Source: Rhizobium leguminosarum bv. trifolii WSM2297
GTDB lineage: Bacteria > Pseudomonadota > Alphaproteobacteria > Rhizobiales > Rhizobiaceae
Assembly (NCBI RefSeq): GCF_000271845.1
Contig: NZ_JH719395.1
Span: 1,527,769 to 1,591,768 of the forward strand
Length of the DNA: 64,000 bases
Direction: 5' to 3'
The notes below the pieces were generated by a model that made no database searches, had not been told where the DNA came from, and saw only the letters and a list, made by a program, of their open reading frames with translations. Of this stretch, positions 18,311 through 26,799 are shown in pieces. The stretch's first letter is position 1; the number at the start of each line of letters is the position of its first letter. The position numbers and the translations under genes are program-made.

Positions 18311-19066
18311 TTGCCGAAGGTCGGAATGGAGCCGGTGCGCCGCAAGGCGCTGGTCGATGCGGCGCTGCGGGTGATCGGCGATCACGGCTCGCTGGCCGTC
18401 ACCATGTCCGACATTGCCCGCCAGGCCGGCGTGTCGCCAGCCCTTGCCCATCATTATTTCGGCAGCAAGGAGCAATTGCTGATCGAGACGATCCGCTCGC
18501 TGCTCAGACAGTTGCGCCGCGATACGGTGGCGGCGCTAAAGGCGGCGAAGACACCGCGCGCCCGGCTTTCGGCGGTCATCCGCGTCAATTTCCACGCCGA
18601 CCAGTTCGCGCCGGGCACGATTGCCGCCTGGCTTGCCTTTTACGCCGAAGCGCAGCGCTCGGAGGAAACGCGGCGTTTCCTGGTGATCTACGCCCGGCGG
18701 CTGCGCTCCAACCTGCTTGCCGATCTCAAGGCGCTGCTGCCCACCGACGCCGCAGAACGCATCGCCGAGGGCGCAGCGGCGATGATCGACGGGCTCTATA
18801 TCAGGCAAAGTCTGAAATCGGCGCCGATCGGCATCGAAGCCTCGATCGCGCTGACAGAGGATTACCTGAATGCGCTTTTGGCCGCCACCTCCCCTTCTCC
18901 CCGGCGGGGAGAAGATGTCCGAAGGACAGATGAGGGGGTGAGCGACGCAGGAGCGAACGGCCGAAAGGCCGAGACTGCTGCCCCCTCATCCGGCCCTGCG
19001 GGCCACCTTCTCCCCGAGGGGAGAAGGGACCACCAGATCGAACCACCCGAAGGACAATTGACATGA
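18311..19066 (+). CDS. betI: Choline-responsive TetR-family repressor BetI, with repeat-encoded C-terminal tail
   Basis: 251 residues; BetI is normally about 200. The start is TTG 18311 ([19 protein letters not shown]), with AGGGGAG just upstream, matching the conserved BetI N-terminus. The TetR helix-turn-helix is [24 protein letters not shown], and the BetI core ends at [11 protein letters not shown] (about residue 196). From there the frame runs through a palindromic repeat (18889-19036), adding about 55 residues, and stops in an ATGA overlap with betB. BetI represses betIBA; choline releases it. The extra tail is probably unstructured. Confidence 0.93.
   Translation: MPKVGMEPVRRKALVDAALRVIGDHGSLAVTMSDIARQAGVSPALAHHYFGSKEQLLIETIRSLLRQLRRDTVAALKAAKTPRARLSAVIRVNFHADQFAPGTIAAWLAFYAEAQRSEETRRFLVIYARRLRSNLLADLKALLPTDAAERIAEGAAAMIDGLYIRQSLKSAPIGIEASIALTEDYLNALLAATSPSPRRGEDVRRTDEGVSDAGANGRKAETAAPSSGPAGHLLPEGRRDHQIEPPEGQLT
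18889..19036. repeat. Palindromic repeat inside the betI 3' end
   Basis: Two stems built on CTTCTCCCCGGCGGGGAGAAG and ACCTTCTCCCCGAGGGGAGAAG (second at about 19005-19026) enclose ATGTCCGAAGGACAGATGAGG and the GGCCGAAAGGCC palindrome. It belongs to the rhizobial intergenic palindrome families but is read through by betI, so it is now protein-coding. Confidence 0.75.
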
Positions 19067-20526
19067 AAGCCCAGCCGAAAGCCTCGCACTTCATCGACGG
19101 CGAATATGTCGAGGATGCCGACGGCACCGTCATCGAGAGCCTTTATCCGGCGACCGGCGAGGTCATCGCCCGGCTGCACGCGGCAACGCCTGCGATCGTC
19201 GAAAAGGCGATTGCAGCGGCCAAACGCGCCCAGCCGGAATGGGCGGCGATGAGCCCGATGGCGCGCGGCCGTATCCTCAAACGCGCCGCCGAGATCATGC
19301 GCGAGCGGAACCGGGCGCTGTCGGAACTGGAAACCCTCGATACCGGCAAGCCGATCCAGGAGACTGTTGTCGCCGACCCGACCTCGGGCGCGGATGCCTT
19401 CGAATTTTTCGGCGGCGTCGCACCGGCCGGCCTCAACGGCGCCCATATCCCGCTCGGGCAGGATTTTGCCTATACCAAGCGCGTGCCCCTCGGCGTCTGC
19501 GTCGGCATCGGCGCCTGGAACTATCCCCAGCAGATCACCTGCTGGAAAGCCGCCCCGGCGCTCATCTGCGGCAATGCCATGGTGTTCAAGCCCTCCGAGA
19601 ACACCCCGCTCGGCGCCCTGAAGATCGCCGAAATCCTGCATGAGGCCGGGCTGCCGAAGGGCCTGTTCAACGTCATCCAGGGCGACCGCGACACCGGGCC
19701 GCTGCTCGTCAACCATGCCGATGTCGCCAAGGTGTCGCTGACCGGATCGGTACCGACCGGACGCAGGGTGGCGGCGGCTGCAGCCGGCAATCTCAAGCAC
19801 GTGACGATGGAACTCGGTGGCAAGTCGCCGCTCATCGTCTTCGACGACGCCGATCTCGACTCGGCAGTCGGCGGGGCGATGCTCGGCAATTTCTATTCCA
19901 CCGGCCAGGTCTGCTCGAACGGTACCCGAGTCTTCGTGCAGAAGGCGATCAAAACCGAATTCCTCAAGCGGCTGAAGACGCGCACCGAAGCGATGCTGAT
20001 CGGCGATCCGCTGGATGAGGCGACGCAGGTCGGGCCGATGGTCTCCTGGGCGCAGCGCGAGAAGGTGATCGCCTATATCGAGAAGGGCAAGGCCGAAGGC
20101 GCAACGCTTGTTGCCGGCGGCGGCATTCCGAACAACGTCTCCGGCGAAGGTTATTATGTGCAGCCGACGGTGTTTGCCGATGTCACCGACGACATGACCA
20201 TCGCCCGCGAGGAAATCTTCGGGCCGGTGATGTCGGTGCTCGACTTCGACGATGAGGATGAAGTGATCGCGCGGGCCAATGCCAGCGAATTCGGCCTGTC
20301 CGGCGGCGTCTTCACCGCCGACCTCACCCGCGCCCACCGCGTCGTCGACCGGTTGGAAGCGGGCACGCTCTGGATCAACACCTATAATCTCTGCCCGGTA
20401 GAAATCCCCTTCGGCGGCTCGAAACAATCCGGCTTCGGCCGCGAGAATTCGCTGGCCGCGCTGGAGCATTATTCCGAGCTGAAGACGGTCTACGTCGGTA
20501 TGGGGCCGGTGGTGGCGCCTTATTGA
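19063..20526 (+). CDS. betB: Betaine aldehyde dehydrogenase BetB
   Basis: 487 residues, normal for BetB. Aldehyde dehydrogenase hallmarks: NAD-binding [20 protein letters not shown] and [11 protein letters not shown], catalytic Glu250 in MELGGKSP and nucleophile Cys284 in [13 protein letters not shown]. The C-terminal [23 protein letters not shown] segment is conserved. It oxidises betaine aldehyde to glycine betaine with NAD in the cytoplasm, the second step from choline. The ATG overlaps the betI stop (ATGA), indicating translational coupling. A long inverted repeat separates it from betA. Confidence 0.95.
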   Translation: MKAQPKASHFIDGEYVEDADGTVIESLYPATGEVIARLHAATPAIVEKAIAAAKRAQPEWAAMSPMARGRILKRAAEIMRERNRALSELETLDTGKPIQETVVADPTSGADAFEFFGGVAPAGLNGAHIPLGQDFAYTKRVPLGVCVGIGAWNYPQQITCWKAAPALICGNAMVFKPSENTPLGALKIAEILHEAGLPKGLFNVIQGDRDTGPLLVNHADVAKVSLTGSVPTGRRVAAAAAGNLKHVTMELGGKSPLIVFDDADLDSAVGGAMLGNFYSTGQVCSNGTRVFVQKAIKTEFLKRLKTRTEAMLIGDPLDEATQVGPMVSWAQREKVIAYIEKGKAEGATLVAGGGIPNNVSGEGYYVQPTVFADVTDDMTIAREEIFGPVMSVLDFDDEDEVIARANASEFGLSGGVFTADLTRAHRVVDRLEAGTLWINTYNLCPVEIPFGGSKQSGFGRENSLAALEHYSELKTVYVGMGPVVAPY

Positions 20527-20531
20527 AGTGG

Positions 20532-20690
20532 AAGACCCCGCCCCAACCCCTCCCCACAAGGGGGAGGGGCTTAACTTGCCGCTCCGCCTCACCCCAAAAT
20601 CCGCGCCGCAAGCGATGCGATCGAAGGAGGGCAATACCGGTGCCACAAGTTAGCCCCTCCCCCTTGTGGGAGGGGTTGGGGCGGGGTCTT
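20532..20690. repeat. Long inverted repeat between betB and betA
   Basis: The left arm 20532-20578 and right arm 20646-20690 are complementary over about 45 bases with only two single-base indels (for example CTCCCCACAAG against CTCCCACAAG). The centre of about 67 bases is not symmetric. The transcript would fold into a very stable hairpin inside the betIBA message, starting just after the betB stop. It could reduce read-through or protect the upstream mRNA. Confidence 0.85.
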
Positions 20691-20737
20691 AATCCCCAGT
20701 GTCTTCGCACGGTTGCAAAAAAATCCAAGGGAACGTC

Positions 20738-22390
20738 ATGCAACAAGCAGATTTCGTCATCATCGGCTCCGGCTCCGCCGGTTCCGCCCTCGCCTATCGC
20801 CTTTCCGAGGACGGCAAGAACAGCGTTCTTGTCATCGAGGCGGGCGGCAGCGATTTCGGGCCGTTCATCCAGATGCCGGCAGCGCTTGCCTGGCCGATGA
20901 GCATGAAGCGTTATAATTGGGGTTATCTGTCCGAGCCGGAGCCGAACCTCAACAACCGGCGCGTCACCGCGCCGCGCGGCAAGGTAATCGGTGGCTCCTC
21001 CTCGATCAACGGCATGGTCTATGTGCGCGGCCATGCCGAGGATTTCAATCGCTGGGAGGAGCTCGGCGCCAGCGGCTGGGCCTATGCCGATGTGCTTCCC
21101 TATTTCAAGCGGATGGAGCATTCGCATGGCGGCGAGGACGGCTGGCGCGGCACCGACGGGCCGCTGCACGTGCAGCGCGGCGGTTTCACCAACCCGCTGT
21201 TCCGTGCCTTCATCGAGGCCGGCAAACAGGCGGGCTTCGAGACGACCGAGGATTATAACGGCAGCAAGCAGGAAGGCTTCGGGCTGATGGAGCAGACCAT
21301 CTTTTCCGGCCGCCGCTGGTCTGCGGCCAACGCCTATCTGAAGCCGGCGCTGAAGCGGAAAAATGTCGGGATCGTCTACGGTTTCGCCCGCAAGATCGTG
21401 ATCGAGGACGGACGTGCCACCGGCGTCGAGATCGAACGCAACGGCAAGATAGAGGTGGTCAAGGCCAACCGCGAAGTGATCGTCTCGGCCTCCTCGTTCA
21501 ATTCGCCGAAGCTCTTGATGCTGTCCGGCATCGGCCCCGCGGAGCATCTTAAGGAGATGGGAATTGCGGTGAAGGCAGACCGGCCGGGTGTCGGCGCCAA
21601 TCTGCAGGACCATATGGAATTCTATTTCCAGCAGGTGAGCACCAAGCCGGTGTCGCTCTATTCCTGGCTGCCATGGTTCTGGCAGGGGGTGGCGGGCGCG
21701 CAATGGCTGCTTTCCAAGGGCGGGCTCGGCGCCTCCAACCAGTTCGAGGCTTGCGCCTTCCTGCGCTCGGCTCCCGGGCTGAAACAGCCCGATATCCAGT
21801 ATCACTTCCTGCCGGTGGCAATCAGCTATGACGGCAAGGCGGCGGCCAAAAGCCACGGCTTCCAGGTGCATGTCGGCTACAATCTGTCGAAATCGCGCGG
21901 CAGCGTGACGCTGCGCTCGGATGACCCCAAGGCCGAGCCGGTGCTGCGCTTCAACTATATGAGCCATGCCGAGGACTGGGAGAAATTCCGCCATTGCGTG
22001 CGGCTGACCCGCGAGCTCTTCGGTCAGAGCGCCTTCGACGACTATCGCGGCGCCGAGATCCAGCCCGGTGAAGGCGTGCAAAGCGACGATGAGATCGACG
22101 CCTTCCTGCGCGAACACCTGGAAAGCGCCTATCACCCCTGCGGCACCTGCAAGATGGGCGCCAAGGACGATCCGATGGCGGTGGTCGATCCGCAAACCCG
22201 GGTGATCGGCGTCGACGGTCTTCGCGTCGCCGACAGCTCGATCTTCCCGCACGTCACCTACGGCAACCTGAACGGCCCCTCGATCATGACCGGCGAGAAG
22301 GCCGCCGACCATATCCTCGGCAAACAGCCGCTGGCGCGCTCGAACCAGGAGCCATGGGTCAATCCGCGGGCGGCGGTCAGCGATCGATAG
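20738..22390 (+). CDS. betA: Choline dehydrogenase BetA
   Basis: 550 residues, the usual BetA length. GMC-oxidoreductase features: FAD-binding [19 protein letters not shown] at the N-terminus with ...VIEAGGSD, the PROSITE-type [38 protein letters not shown], and active-site His466 in [10 protein letters not shown]. It oxidises choline to betaine aldehyde at the inner membrane, feeding BetB. ATG 20738 follows AAGGGAACGTC and is preferred to a start at 20699 inside the repeat. Last gene of betIBA; the stop directly abuts the convergent toxin gene. Confidence 0.95.
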   Translation: MQQADFVIIGSGSAGSALAYRLSEDGKNSVLVIEAGGSDFGPFIQMPAALAWPMSMKRYNWGYLSEPEPNLNNRRVTAPRGKVIGGSSSINGMVYVRGHAEDFNRWEELGASGWAYADVLPYFKRMEHSHGGEDGWRGTDGPLHVQRGGFTNPLFRAFIEAGKQAGFETTEDYNGSKQEGFGLMEQTIFSGRRWSAANAYLKPALKRKNVGIVYGFARKIVIEDGRATGVEIERNGKIEVVKANREVIVSASSFNSPKLLMLSGIGPAEHLKEMGIAVKADRPGVGANLQDHMEFYFQQVSTKPVSLYSWLPWFWQGVAGAQWLLSKGGLGASNQFEACAFLRSAPGLKQPDIQYHFLPVAISYDGKAAAKSHGFQVHVGYNLSKSRGSVTLRSDDPKAEPVLRFNYMSHAEDWEKFRHCVRLTRELFGQSAFDDYRGAEIQPGEGVQSDDEIDAFLREHLESAYHPCGTCKMGAKDDPMAVVDPQTRVIGVDGLRVADSSIFPHVTYGNLNGPSIMTGEKAADHILGKQPLARSNQEPWVNPRAAVSDR

Positions 22391-22690
22391 TCAGTGGTAA
22401 TCTTCCTCGCGCTGGTGACGGACGGCGAGGACAACCACACTCGTTTCGTTGACCACTTTGAAAAGAATGACATATCCGGCTGAACCGAATGGTACGACGA
22501 GCTCGCGCAGCAATGGATCATCCGCAGATGCGCGTCTGGCGATAAGCGGGAAATCCTCGAGTATCGTCAAAGCTTTTTGGATAGCGTTGAGGGCACGTTC
22601 GGCCAAATCCGGATTATATTCGATGAGAAAATCGGCAAGCCGGTCCAGATCTTCATAGAAGGTTTGGGTGTACTTCAGCTCGAAGGTCAT
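22391..22690 (-). CDS. RelE/ParE-family toxin
   Basis: 99 residues. ParE/RelE layout: LKYTQTFYEDLDRLADFLIE, ALNAIQKALTILEDFPLIARRA, then RELVVPFGSAGYVILFKV and the C-terminal VVVLAVRHQREEDYH. Basic and aromatic residues near the C-terminus (RHQREEDY) are where ParE-type toxins carry key residues. It overlaps its antitoxin gene by four bases (ATGA, 22687-22690), the usual translational coupling. Likely inhibits gyrase (ParE) or cleaves mRNA (RelE); not distinguishable from sequence alone. Confidence 0.85.
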   Translation of the reverse strand: MTFELKYTQTFYEDLDRLADFLIEYNPDLAERALNAIQKALTILEDFPLIARRASADDPLLRELVVPFGSAGYVILFKVVNETSVVVLAVRHQREEDYH

Positions 22691-22968
22691 TTCTGCTGTG
22701 CGGCTTTACGCGCTTTCGCCTTTTCAAGCTTTTTGCGCATCAACTCCTGAATATCGTCCGTTGTGTAAAACACACCAGTCCGCTGCGCTTCCGCCAAGCC
22801 GGCCAGCCCCCGCGCGATGAACTCCGCCTGGGTCCTTCTATAATCGATCTGGCGGCGAAGAGAGTCCTCCATCAGCGACGACAAGCTCTCGCCTTCTTTT
22901 AGAACGCTTTCGGCGGCGGCGCGCAATTCAGGATCCACGCGCAGAGACGGGAGCGATGCCGTTTTCAT
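22687..22968 (-). CDS. Antitoxin of RelE/ParE-type module
   Basis: 93 residues. The N-terminal SLPSLRVDPELRAAAESVLKEGESLSSLMEDSLRRQI is a ribbon-helix-helix DNA-binding domain; the C-terminal half with DDIQELMRKKLEKAKARKAAQQK is helical and charged, the expected toxin-neutralising part. It is encoded upstream of and overlaps the toxin gene. Two inverted repeats just upstream (22983-23023) are candidate binding sites for autoregulation. Confidence 0.8.
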   Translation of the reverse strand: MKTASLPSLRVDPELRAAAESVLKEGESLSSLMEDSLRRQIDYRRTQAEFIARGLAGLAEAQRTGVFYTTDDIQELMRKKLEKAKARKAAQQK

Positions 22969-22982
22969 GACTTCCTCATGCG

Positions 22983-23023
22983 TTGCATTTACGATGCAAT
23001 ATGACGGATCAGCGTGTCATATT
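22983..23023. promoter_or_regulatory. Candidate toxin-antitoxin operator (two inverted repeats)
   Basis: TTGCAT (22983-22988) / ATGCAA (22994-22999) and AATATGAC (22998-23005) / GTCATATT (23016-23023). Both lie within 55 bases upstream of the antitoxin start, where antitoxin dimers normally bind. Confidence 0.55.
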
Positions 23024-23084
23024 CAACTCCCGTCCACTGCCACCACCATACGTGCCTGGGCTGACAAAGTCGGGAGCGATCGCA

Positions 23085-23558
23085 TCAGAGAAATCCGATC
23101 CAGCGCCCCGCCACAAGTGCGGCGATCCATGTCGCCGCCGACAGAGCCGCCGCAACTCTGATCGCAGGGCGTGGAATGCCGACCGTGGTTACCGTTCGCC
23201 ACCCCTGACCAGCGTGCACCACCAGCACGTTGAGTAATCCAAAGGTGATCAGGCAAAGCTTGGCGAGGAAGGCCGGGTTGGCGGCATATTCGACCGGCCG
23301 GACGCTGAAGAGCCAGAAACCGGTAACAATAGCCGCGGCAAGGCCGAGGCCGGCGGAGCGGGAGAGAAACGGCGCGACGATGTCGACCGGCACCTTGCGG
23401 AAGAAGCCGGCGAGCCTCAGATCGAGCGGCAGAATGGCGCCGACGAGAAGGCCGATCGCCAGAATATGCGCGGCATTGACGAACATATAGAGCGTTCCGG
23501 AGCGCCGAAGCGCGACCGCGGGTGTGGTGGCCGACAGCCATTCGAGAATGTCGATCAC
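23085..23558 (-). CDS. DUF6644-like small membrane protein
   Basis: 157 residues with about four membrane helices (FVNAAHILAIGLLVGAILPLDLRLAG, SRSAGLGLAAAIVTGFWLFSV, LCLITFGLLNVLVVHAG, AAALSAATWIAALVAG). The helix 1 His and the later HAG resemble DUF6644-type proteins. It lies 17 bases after the DUF6152-like gene on the same strand, so the two are one operon. Function unknown. Confidence 0.7.
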   Translation of the reverse strand: MIDILEWLSATTPAVALRRSGTLYMFVNAAHILAIGLLVGAILPLDLRLAGFFRKVPVDIVAPFLSRSAGLGLAAAIVTGFWLFSVRPVEYAANPAFLAKLCLITFGLLNVLVVHAGQGWRTVTTVGIPRPAIRVAAALSAATWIAALVAGRWIGFL

Positions 23559-23575
23559 AGCTCGGTTCGCCTTGG

Positions 23576-23962
23576 TCAGTTCGTCCGGATGCGGTCGGGA
23601 TAAATATCGTAGCGCTTCTCGCCGATGGTGATGCGCACCGCTTTCATCCGCTTCTCGCTGCGATCCTGCGAACGATTTCCGAGCGCCACGACCTGATCGC
23701 CGGGCTTGGCGACGTCTTCGACGAAGCCGGAGCGTTCCGTCTGGCGCGGATTGCCGAGTTCGACGCGCCAGACGCCGTCATCGGCGGTTGCGATGTCGAG
23801 GGTCGGATGCGGCCCGCCCATCGAGATCTTCTCAATGGTGCCGCGGAGCTCGATCTGGTCCGCCTCGGCCCACGACCAGCCGTGATGGGCGGCAGCGCCT
23901 GTGGCGAAAACCGCCGAGAGCATGGCCGCAGCCAATAGCCGCTGTGCTGAAATTTTGAACAT
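23576..23962 (-). CDS. DUF6152-family periplasmic protein
   Basis: 128 residues. Signal peptide MFKISAQRLLAAAMLSAVFATGAAAHH is followed by HHGWSWAEADQIELRGTIEKISMGGPHPTLDI, the His-rich start and GTIxxI...PH motif of DUF6152. C-terminus IGEKRYDIYPDRIRTN. Start 23962 follows GGGAGAACATC. The mature N-terminal HH pair might bind metal (inference). First gene of a two-gene operon with the DUF6644-like protein, divergent from the ClC channel. Confidence 0.78.
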   Translation of the reverse strand: MFKISAQRLLAAAMLSAVFATGAAAHHGWSWAEADQIELRGTIEKISMGGPHPTLDIATADDGVWRVELGNPRQTERSGFVEDVAKPGDQVVALGNRSQDRSEKRMKAVRITIGEKRYDIYPDRIRTN

Positions 23963-24089
23963 GATGTTCTCCCTACCCGAATGGGCAGGCAGGTGGAGCA
24001 TGCCGGCGGGAAGAAAAGGTATTTCACCAAATCTTGAAGAAAGAGGTGGTCCCCTCCCGGCAAACCGGTTTAGGAAGAGGTCATCCCAA

Positions 24090-25445
24090 ATGGTCCTCGG
24101 CATGCCAGTGTCCTATCGCAAGTCCAGACTTCTTCGCAGATCCCGTGTCCTGTGGGGCTCCTTTTCGCTCTGGCGTCCGCGGCTGATTTTCTGGTTCGGT
24201 GCGGTTGCGATCGGCCTCATCAGCGTCGGCTTCGCCAGGCTCGCGGATCTCGCGCAACACGCCTTTGCCGGCGTGACGGCTTCGGGAGAATGGAGTTTTC
24301 TGCTGCCGCTCGTCATCACCCCGCTCGGCTTCATGCTGTCGGCCTATCTCGCCGCGACGTTTTTCCCGAACGCCCAGGGCAGCGGCATTCCGCAGGCGAT
24401 CGCCGCGCGGCATCTGCGCGATCCGGACGACCGGGCGCGCCTGCTGTCGCTGCGCCTCGTCGTCGGCAAGATCGTGCTGACCGTGCTGGGGCTCGCGAGC
24501 GGCGCATCGATCGGCCGCGAGGGCCCGACCGTGCAGGTGGGCGCCTCGATCATGCTGGCCGTCGCCCGCTTCGGCGGCATGGCGCAGGCCCGCGGGCTGA
24601 TCCTCGCCGGCTCGGCGGCCGGCATCGCCGCCGCCTTCAACACGCCGCTCGCCGGTGTCGTCTTTGCGATCGAGGAAATGAGCCGGACCTATGAATCGCG
24701 CGCCAACGGCCTGGTGCTGACCGCCGTCATCCTTTCGGGCCTTGCCGCCCTCGGGCTTGCCGGCAGCTATAGCTATTTCGGCTCCACCGCGGTCGCTCCC
24801 ACCTCGGTGCGCGACTGGGAACTGGTGCTCGTCTGCGGCATCGGCGGCGGCGCATTGGGGGCTGTTTTCAGCGGACTTGCGCTGCATCTCGGGCAGCATG
24901 TTCGCCGATGGGCGCATCCGCAGCCGCTGCGGCGGATGGTCATGCTGGCAACGGCCTGCGGCCTTGCCGTCGCGGTGATCGGCATCCTGTCCGATGGCAC
25001 GACCTTCGGAACGGGCTACGACCAGGCGAAGGGCGCCGTCGAGGGCAATCCCCTGCCCCTGCTGTTCTTCCTGGAAAAGCTCCTTGCCGGCTTCCTGTCG
25101 ATGATTTCGGGAATTCCGGGCGGCATCTTCGCGCCCTCGCTCGCCGTCGGCGCCGGCTTCGGCAGCACGGTCGGCTCCCTCTTGGGCAGCAGTATCGCCC
25201 TTGCAGCCATTCTCGGCATGGCCGGATATTTCTCCGGCGTGGTGCAGGCGCCGATGACGGCCTTCGTCATCATCCTCGAAATGACCGGCGATCACCAGGC
25301 CGTCATCCCGATCATGGCGGTATCGATGATCGGCTACATCACCTCGCGCATCCTCTCACGCGAGCCGCTCTATCACGGCCTGTCACGCGTCTTCGTCGCC
25401 GCGGCGATCAGGGCCCGGCGCGCCAGGGAAACGGTGGAAAGCTGA
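24090..25445 (+). CDS. ClC-family voltage-gated chloride channel/antiporter
   Basis: 451 residues. The three ClC signature segments are present: GSGIPQAIAARHL, GREGPTVQVGASI (gating Glu in GREGP) and GGIFAPSLAVGAGFG. About 10-12 hydrophobic helices, no C-terminal CBS domain. ATG 24090 follows AGGAAGAGG; an alternative start is 24102. The retained gating Glu favours Cl-/H+ exchange. The stop TGA at 25443-25445 sits in a repeat shared with the 3' end of the Rrf2 gene 900 bases on. Confidence 0.9.
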   Translation: MVLGMPVSYRKSRLLRRSRVLWGSFSLWRPRLIFWFGAVAIGLISVGFARLADLAQHAFAGVTASGEWSFLLPLVITPLGFMLSAYLAATFFPNAQGSGIPQAIAARHLRDPDDRARLLSLRLVVGKIVLTVLGLASGASIGREGPTVQVGASIMLAVARFGGMAQARGLILAGSAAGIAAAFNTPLAGVVFAIEEMSRTYESRANGLVLTAVILSGLAALGLAGSYSYFGSTAVAPTSVRDWELVLVCGIGGGALGAVFSGLALHLGQHVRRWAHPQPLRRMVMLATACGLAVAVIGILSDGTTFGTGYDQAKGAVEGNPLPLLFFLEKLLAGFLSMISGIPGGIFAPSLAVGAGFGSTVGSLLGSSIALAAILGMAGYFSGVVQAPMTAFVIILEMTGDHQAVIPIMAVSMIGYITSRILSREPLYHGLSRVFVAAAIRARRARETVES

Positions 25446-25511
25446 TCAGGCCAGCAGCCGAGTGACTTCGGCGCTGTGGCGGCATCCGCAACGGTCGTCG
25501 AGACAACGGTA
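25441..25511. repeat. Duplicated 3' end of the Rrf2 gene, left copy
   Basis: CTGATCAGGCCAGCAGCCG then GTGACTTCGGCGCTGTGG (25441-25478) matches 26349-26386, the end of the Rrf2-family gene, with one mismatch. A weaker match continues to about 25511 after a short gap. The Rrf2 stop anticodon position (TGATCA) is conserved in both. It brackets mqsRA together with 26349-26427. Confidence 0.8.
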
Positions 25512-25514
25512 GAC

Positions 25515-25922
25515 TTAGGCGCGTCTCAGTTCCTTGATATCTTCAGGGTGCCGTTCGAGCATGCGGAAAAGGTTGACCACCGCAGGCGGCGGGCTGACTT
25601 TTCCTGTCTCATATCGAGAGAATGCATTGTGCCCGCCACCTGTCAGGGCAGATGCCTCAGTCTGATTGATGCGCAGCTTCTTGCGAATGCGGCGCAAATC
25701 TTCGCCAACCATTCGCCTAGCCTCCAAGACCAGCGCATCACCAGCCTCAGCATAACGCTCCGCGCTCGGCTGGTCATACTCGATTTCACCGCATGCGCCG
25801 CAACGCAAACCCGACAAACCTTCGACATCCGCTTTCAAATCACGAAAAGTAACCTGATGGGTCTCGTTGAAGAACGACGTCATTTCCCCTTTAGCGTCGC
25901 AGCAAACACATAGCCTCGCCAT
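25515..25922 (-). CDS. mqsA: MqsA-family antitoxin
   Basis: 135 residues. The N-terminal zinc domain has Cys pairs LCVCC and RCGACG as in MqsA. The C-terminal HTH-XRE domain reads IRKKLRINQTEASALTGGGHNAFSRYETGKVSPPPA, the diagnostic GGGxNAFSRYExG of MqsA, followed by LLRVL-like LFRMLERHPEDIKEL. Start 25922 follows AAGGAG with 8-base spacing; the ATG at 25928 is too close to it. It neutralises MqsR and binds DNA through the C-terminal domain. Second gene of the mqsRA operon. Confidence 0.9.
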   Translation of the reverse strand: MARLCVCCDAKGEMTSFFNETHQVTFRDLKADVEGLSGLRCGACGEIEYDQPSAERYAEAGDALVLEARRMVGEDLRRIRKKLRINQTEASALTGGGHNAFSRYETGKVSPPPAVVNLFRMLERHPEDIKELRRA

Positions 25923-26226
25923 TGTCATAACTCCTTGAATTGGATTCCGGCGCGCCGTCTGCCCGCAACGTCAGCTTGACATAAGCCTTTCCAGCCGGCG
26001 TATCGGCGTGATAAACGTCCTGCCAGACGGTATTGTCGTTATAAGTCGTCATCGACTTGTAGAGATGATGGCTCTTCAGCGCACAAACCGCTTTGATCAT
26101 TTCCGAGCTGGTAAGTCCCATCGACCTTCCGCCGTCGAGAGCGCTTTTCGTGAATGCCGCCGCCTTTCGCTCCGCGACAACGGCAATCACCGCAGCAAGG
26201 TCATAGTGAGCCTTCCGTTTCTCCAT
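25891..26226 (-). CDS. mqsR: MqsR-family mRNA interferase toxin, C-terminus frameshifted
   Basis: 111 residues as read; E. coli MqsR has 98. Core homology is strong: HHLYKSMTTYNDNTVWQDVYHADTPAGKAYVKLTLRADGAP, with the Lys, Gln and Tyr positions that form the RNase site. After GAP the frame continues into an unrelated tail and overlaps mqsA by 32 bases. One base earlier or later, the sequence reads IQFKEL and a stop at 25925, two bases before mqsA, which matches the usual VSFKEK-type ending. So one base is missing near 25945. The toxin may be inactive, or the base call is wrong. Confidence 0.85.
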   Translation of the reverse strand: MEKRKAHYDLAAVIAVVAERKAAAFTKSALDGGRSMGLTSSEMIKAVCALKSHHLYKSMTTYNDNTVWQDVYHADTPAGKAYVKLTLRADGAPESNSRSYDNGEAMCLLRR

Positions 26227-26236
26227 ATCTTAAATT

Positions 26237-26249
26237 ACCCTCTGAGGGT
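26237..26249. promoter_or_regulatory. Candidate MqsA operator
   Basis: ACCCTC-T-GAGGGT, a perfect 6-base inverted repeat ten bases upstream of mqsR. E. coli MqsA binds AACCT/AGGTT palindromes at the same position, so this is the likely autoregulatory site, with a related half-site sequence. Confidence 0.65.
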
Positions 26250-26288
26250 GAAATATCAAGTCTGAATATTGCTTGGTTCAGGGGATCG

Positions 26289-26331
26289 CAAGCCGACGTT
26301 CGTCGTGCTCAAGCCGACGTTTCGTCGTGCT
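26289..26331. repeat. Two-copy tandem repeat (21/22 bp)
   Basis: CAAGCCGACGTTCGTCGTGCT (26289-26309) is followed directly by the same unit with one extra T (26310-26331). It lies between mqsR and the intact Rrf2 gene end, near the right junction of the mqsRA block. No coding role seen. Confidence 0.8.
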
Positions 26332-26348
26332 CAAGAAACCTGCTGGCG

Positions 26349-26427
26349 CTGATCAGGCCAGCAGCCGGGTGACTTCGGCGCTGTGGGTGGGCTGGGCGGC
26401 GTCGGCGATGGTTGTGGAGAACAGCAC
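26349..26427. repeat. 3' end of Rrf2 gene, right copy of direct repeat
   Basis: The intact gene terminus corresponding to the copy at 25441-25511 (offset 908 over the first 38 bases). The preceding GAAAC...GCTGATCAGG also resembles the end of the ClC gene, so the ancestral junction may have been ClC stop / Rrf2 stop sharing TGATCA. Confidence 0.8.
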
Positions 26428-26799
26428 CTTTCGTGTAGCGTCGGCCACTTTGGCGAAGACGTGGCGGATCTGGCAGTTCTGTTCGCCGTCGCAATCGTCG
26501 CATCGGCGGTAGGCGGTGATCGACAGGCACGGGAGCGGCGCGATCGGGCCGTCGACGATGCGCAGGATCTCGCCGAAGGTGATGGTGTGGGCGGGTTTCA
26601 GCAGCAGATATCCGCCCTGCTTGCCGCGGCGGCTGACGACGATGCCGTGATGTTTCAGGTCGAGCAGGATCTGTTCGAGGAACTTCTTCGGGATCTTCTG
26701 CTGCGCGGCGATATCGGAAATCATCACCGGTTCGTCGGCATCGGCATCAGCCAGAGCCGTCAGCGCCCGCAGCGCATATTTCGCCTTTTGCGTAATCAT
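26353..26799 (-). CDS. Rrf2-family transcriptional regulator (probable cysteine/sulfur regulator)
   Basis: 148 residues. The winged helix reads ITQKAKYALRALTALADAD ... ISDIAAQQKIPKKFLEQILLDLKHHGIVVSRRGKQGGYLLLKP, the Rrf2 signature. The C-terminal part has Cys in CLSITAYRRCDDCDGEQNC, spacing C-x8-C-x2-C-x5-C, which could hold an Fe-S cluster. It is not RirA by sequence. It is divergent from cysHDN with a palindrome over the cysH -10 region; CymR, the cysteine regulator of Bacillus, is in the same family, so a sulfur role is inferred. Confidence 0.8.
   Translation of the reverse strand: MITQKAKYALRALTALADADADEPVMISDIAAQQKIPKKFLEQILLDLKHHGIVVSRRGKQGGYLLLKPAHTITFGEILRIVDGPIAPLPCLSITAYRRCDDCDGEQNCQIRHVFAKVADATRKVLFSTTIADAAQPTHSAEVTRLLA

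Noticed and set aside
18862..20646. 594-codon minus frame opposite betB
   Set aside because: Shadow of betB and the flanking palindromic repeats; His/Asp/Arg-rich with no domain.
20375..22312. 645-codon open frame on the minus strand opposite betA
   Set aside because: Antisense shadow of a high-GC gene; betA has full conserved motifs and codon pattern.
24081..25295. 404-codon minus frame opposite ClC
   Set aside because: Shadow; Arg/Asp/His-rich with no motifs.
26353..26799. RirA iron regulator
   Set aside because: Same Rrf2 family, but the sequence and Cys spacing differ from RirA; linkage to cysHDN suggests sulfur instead.
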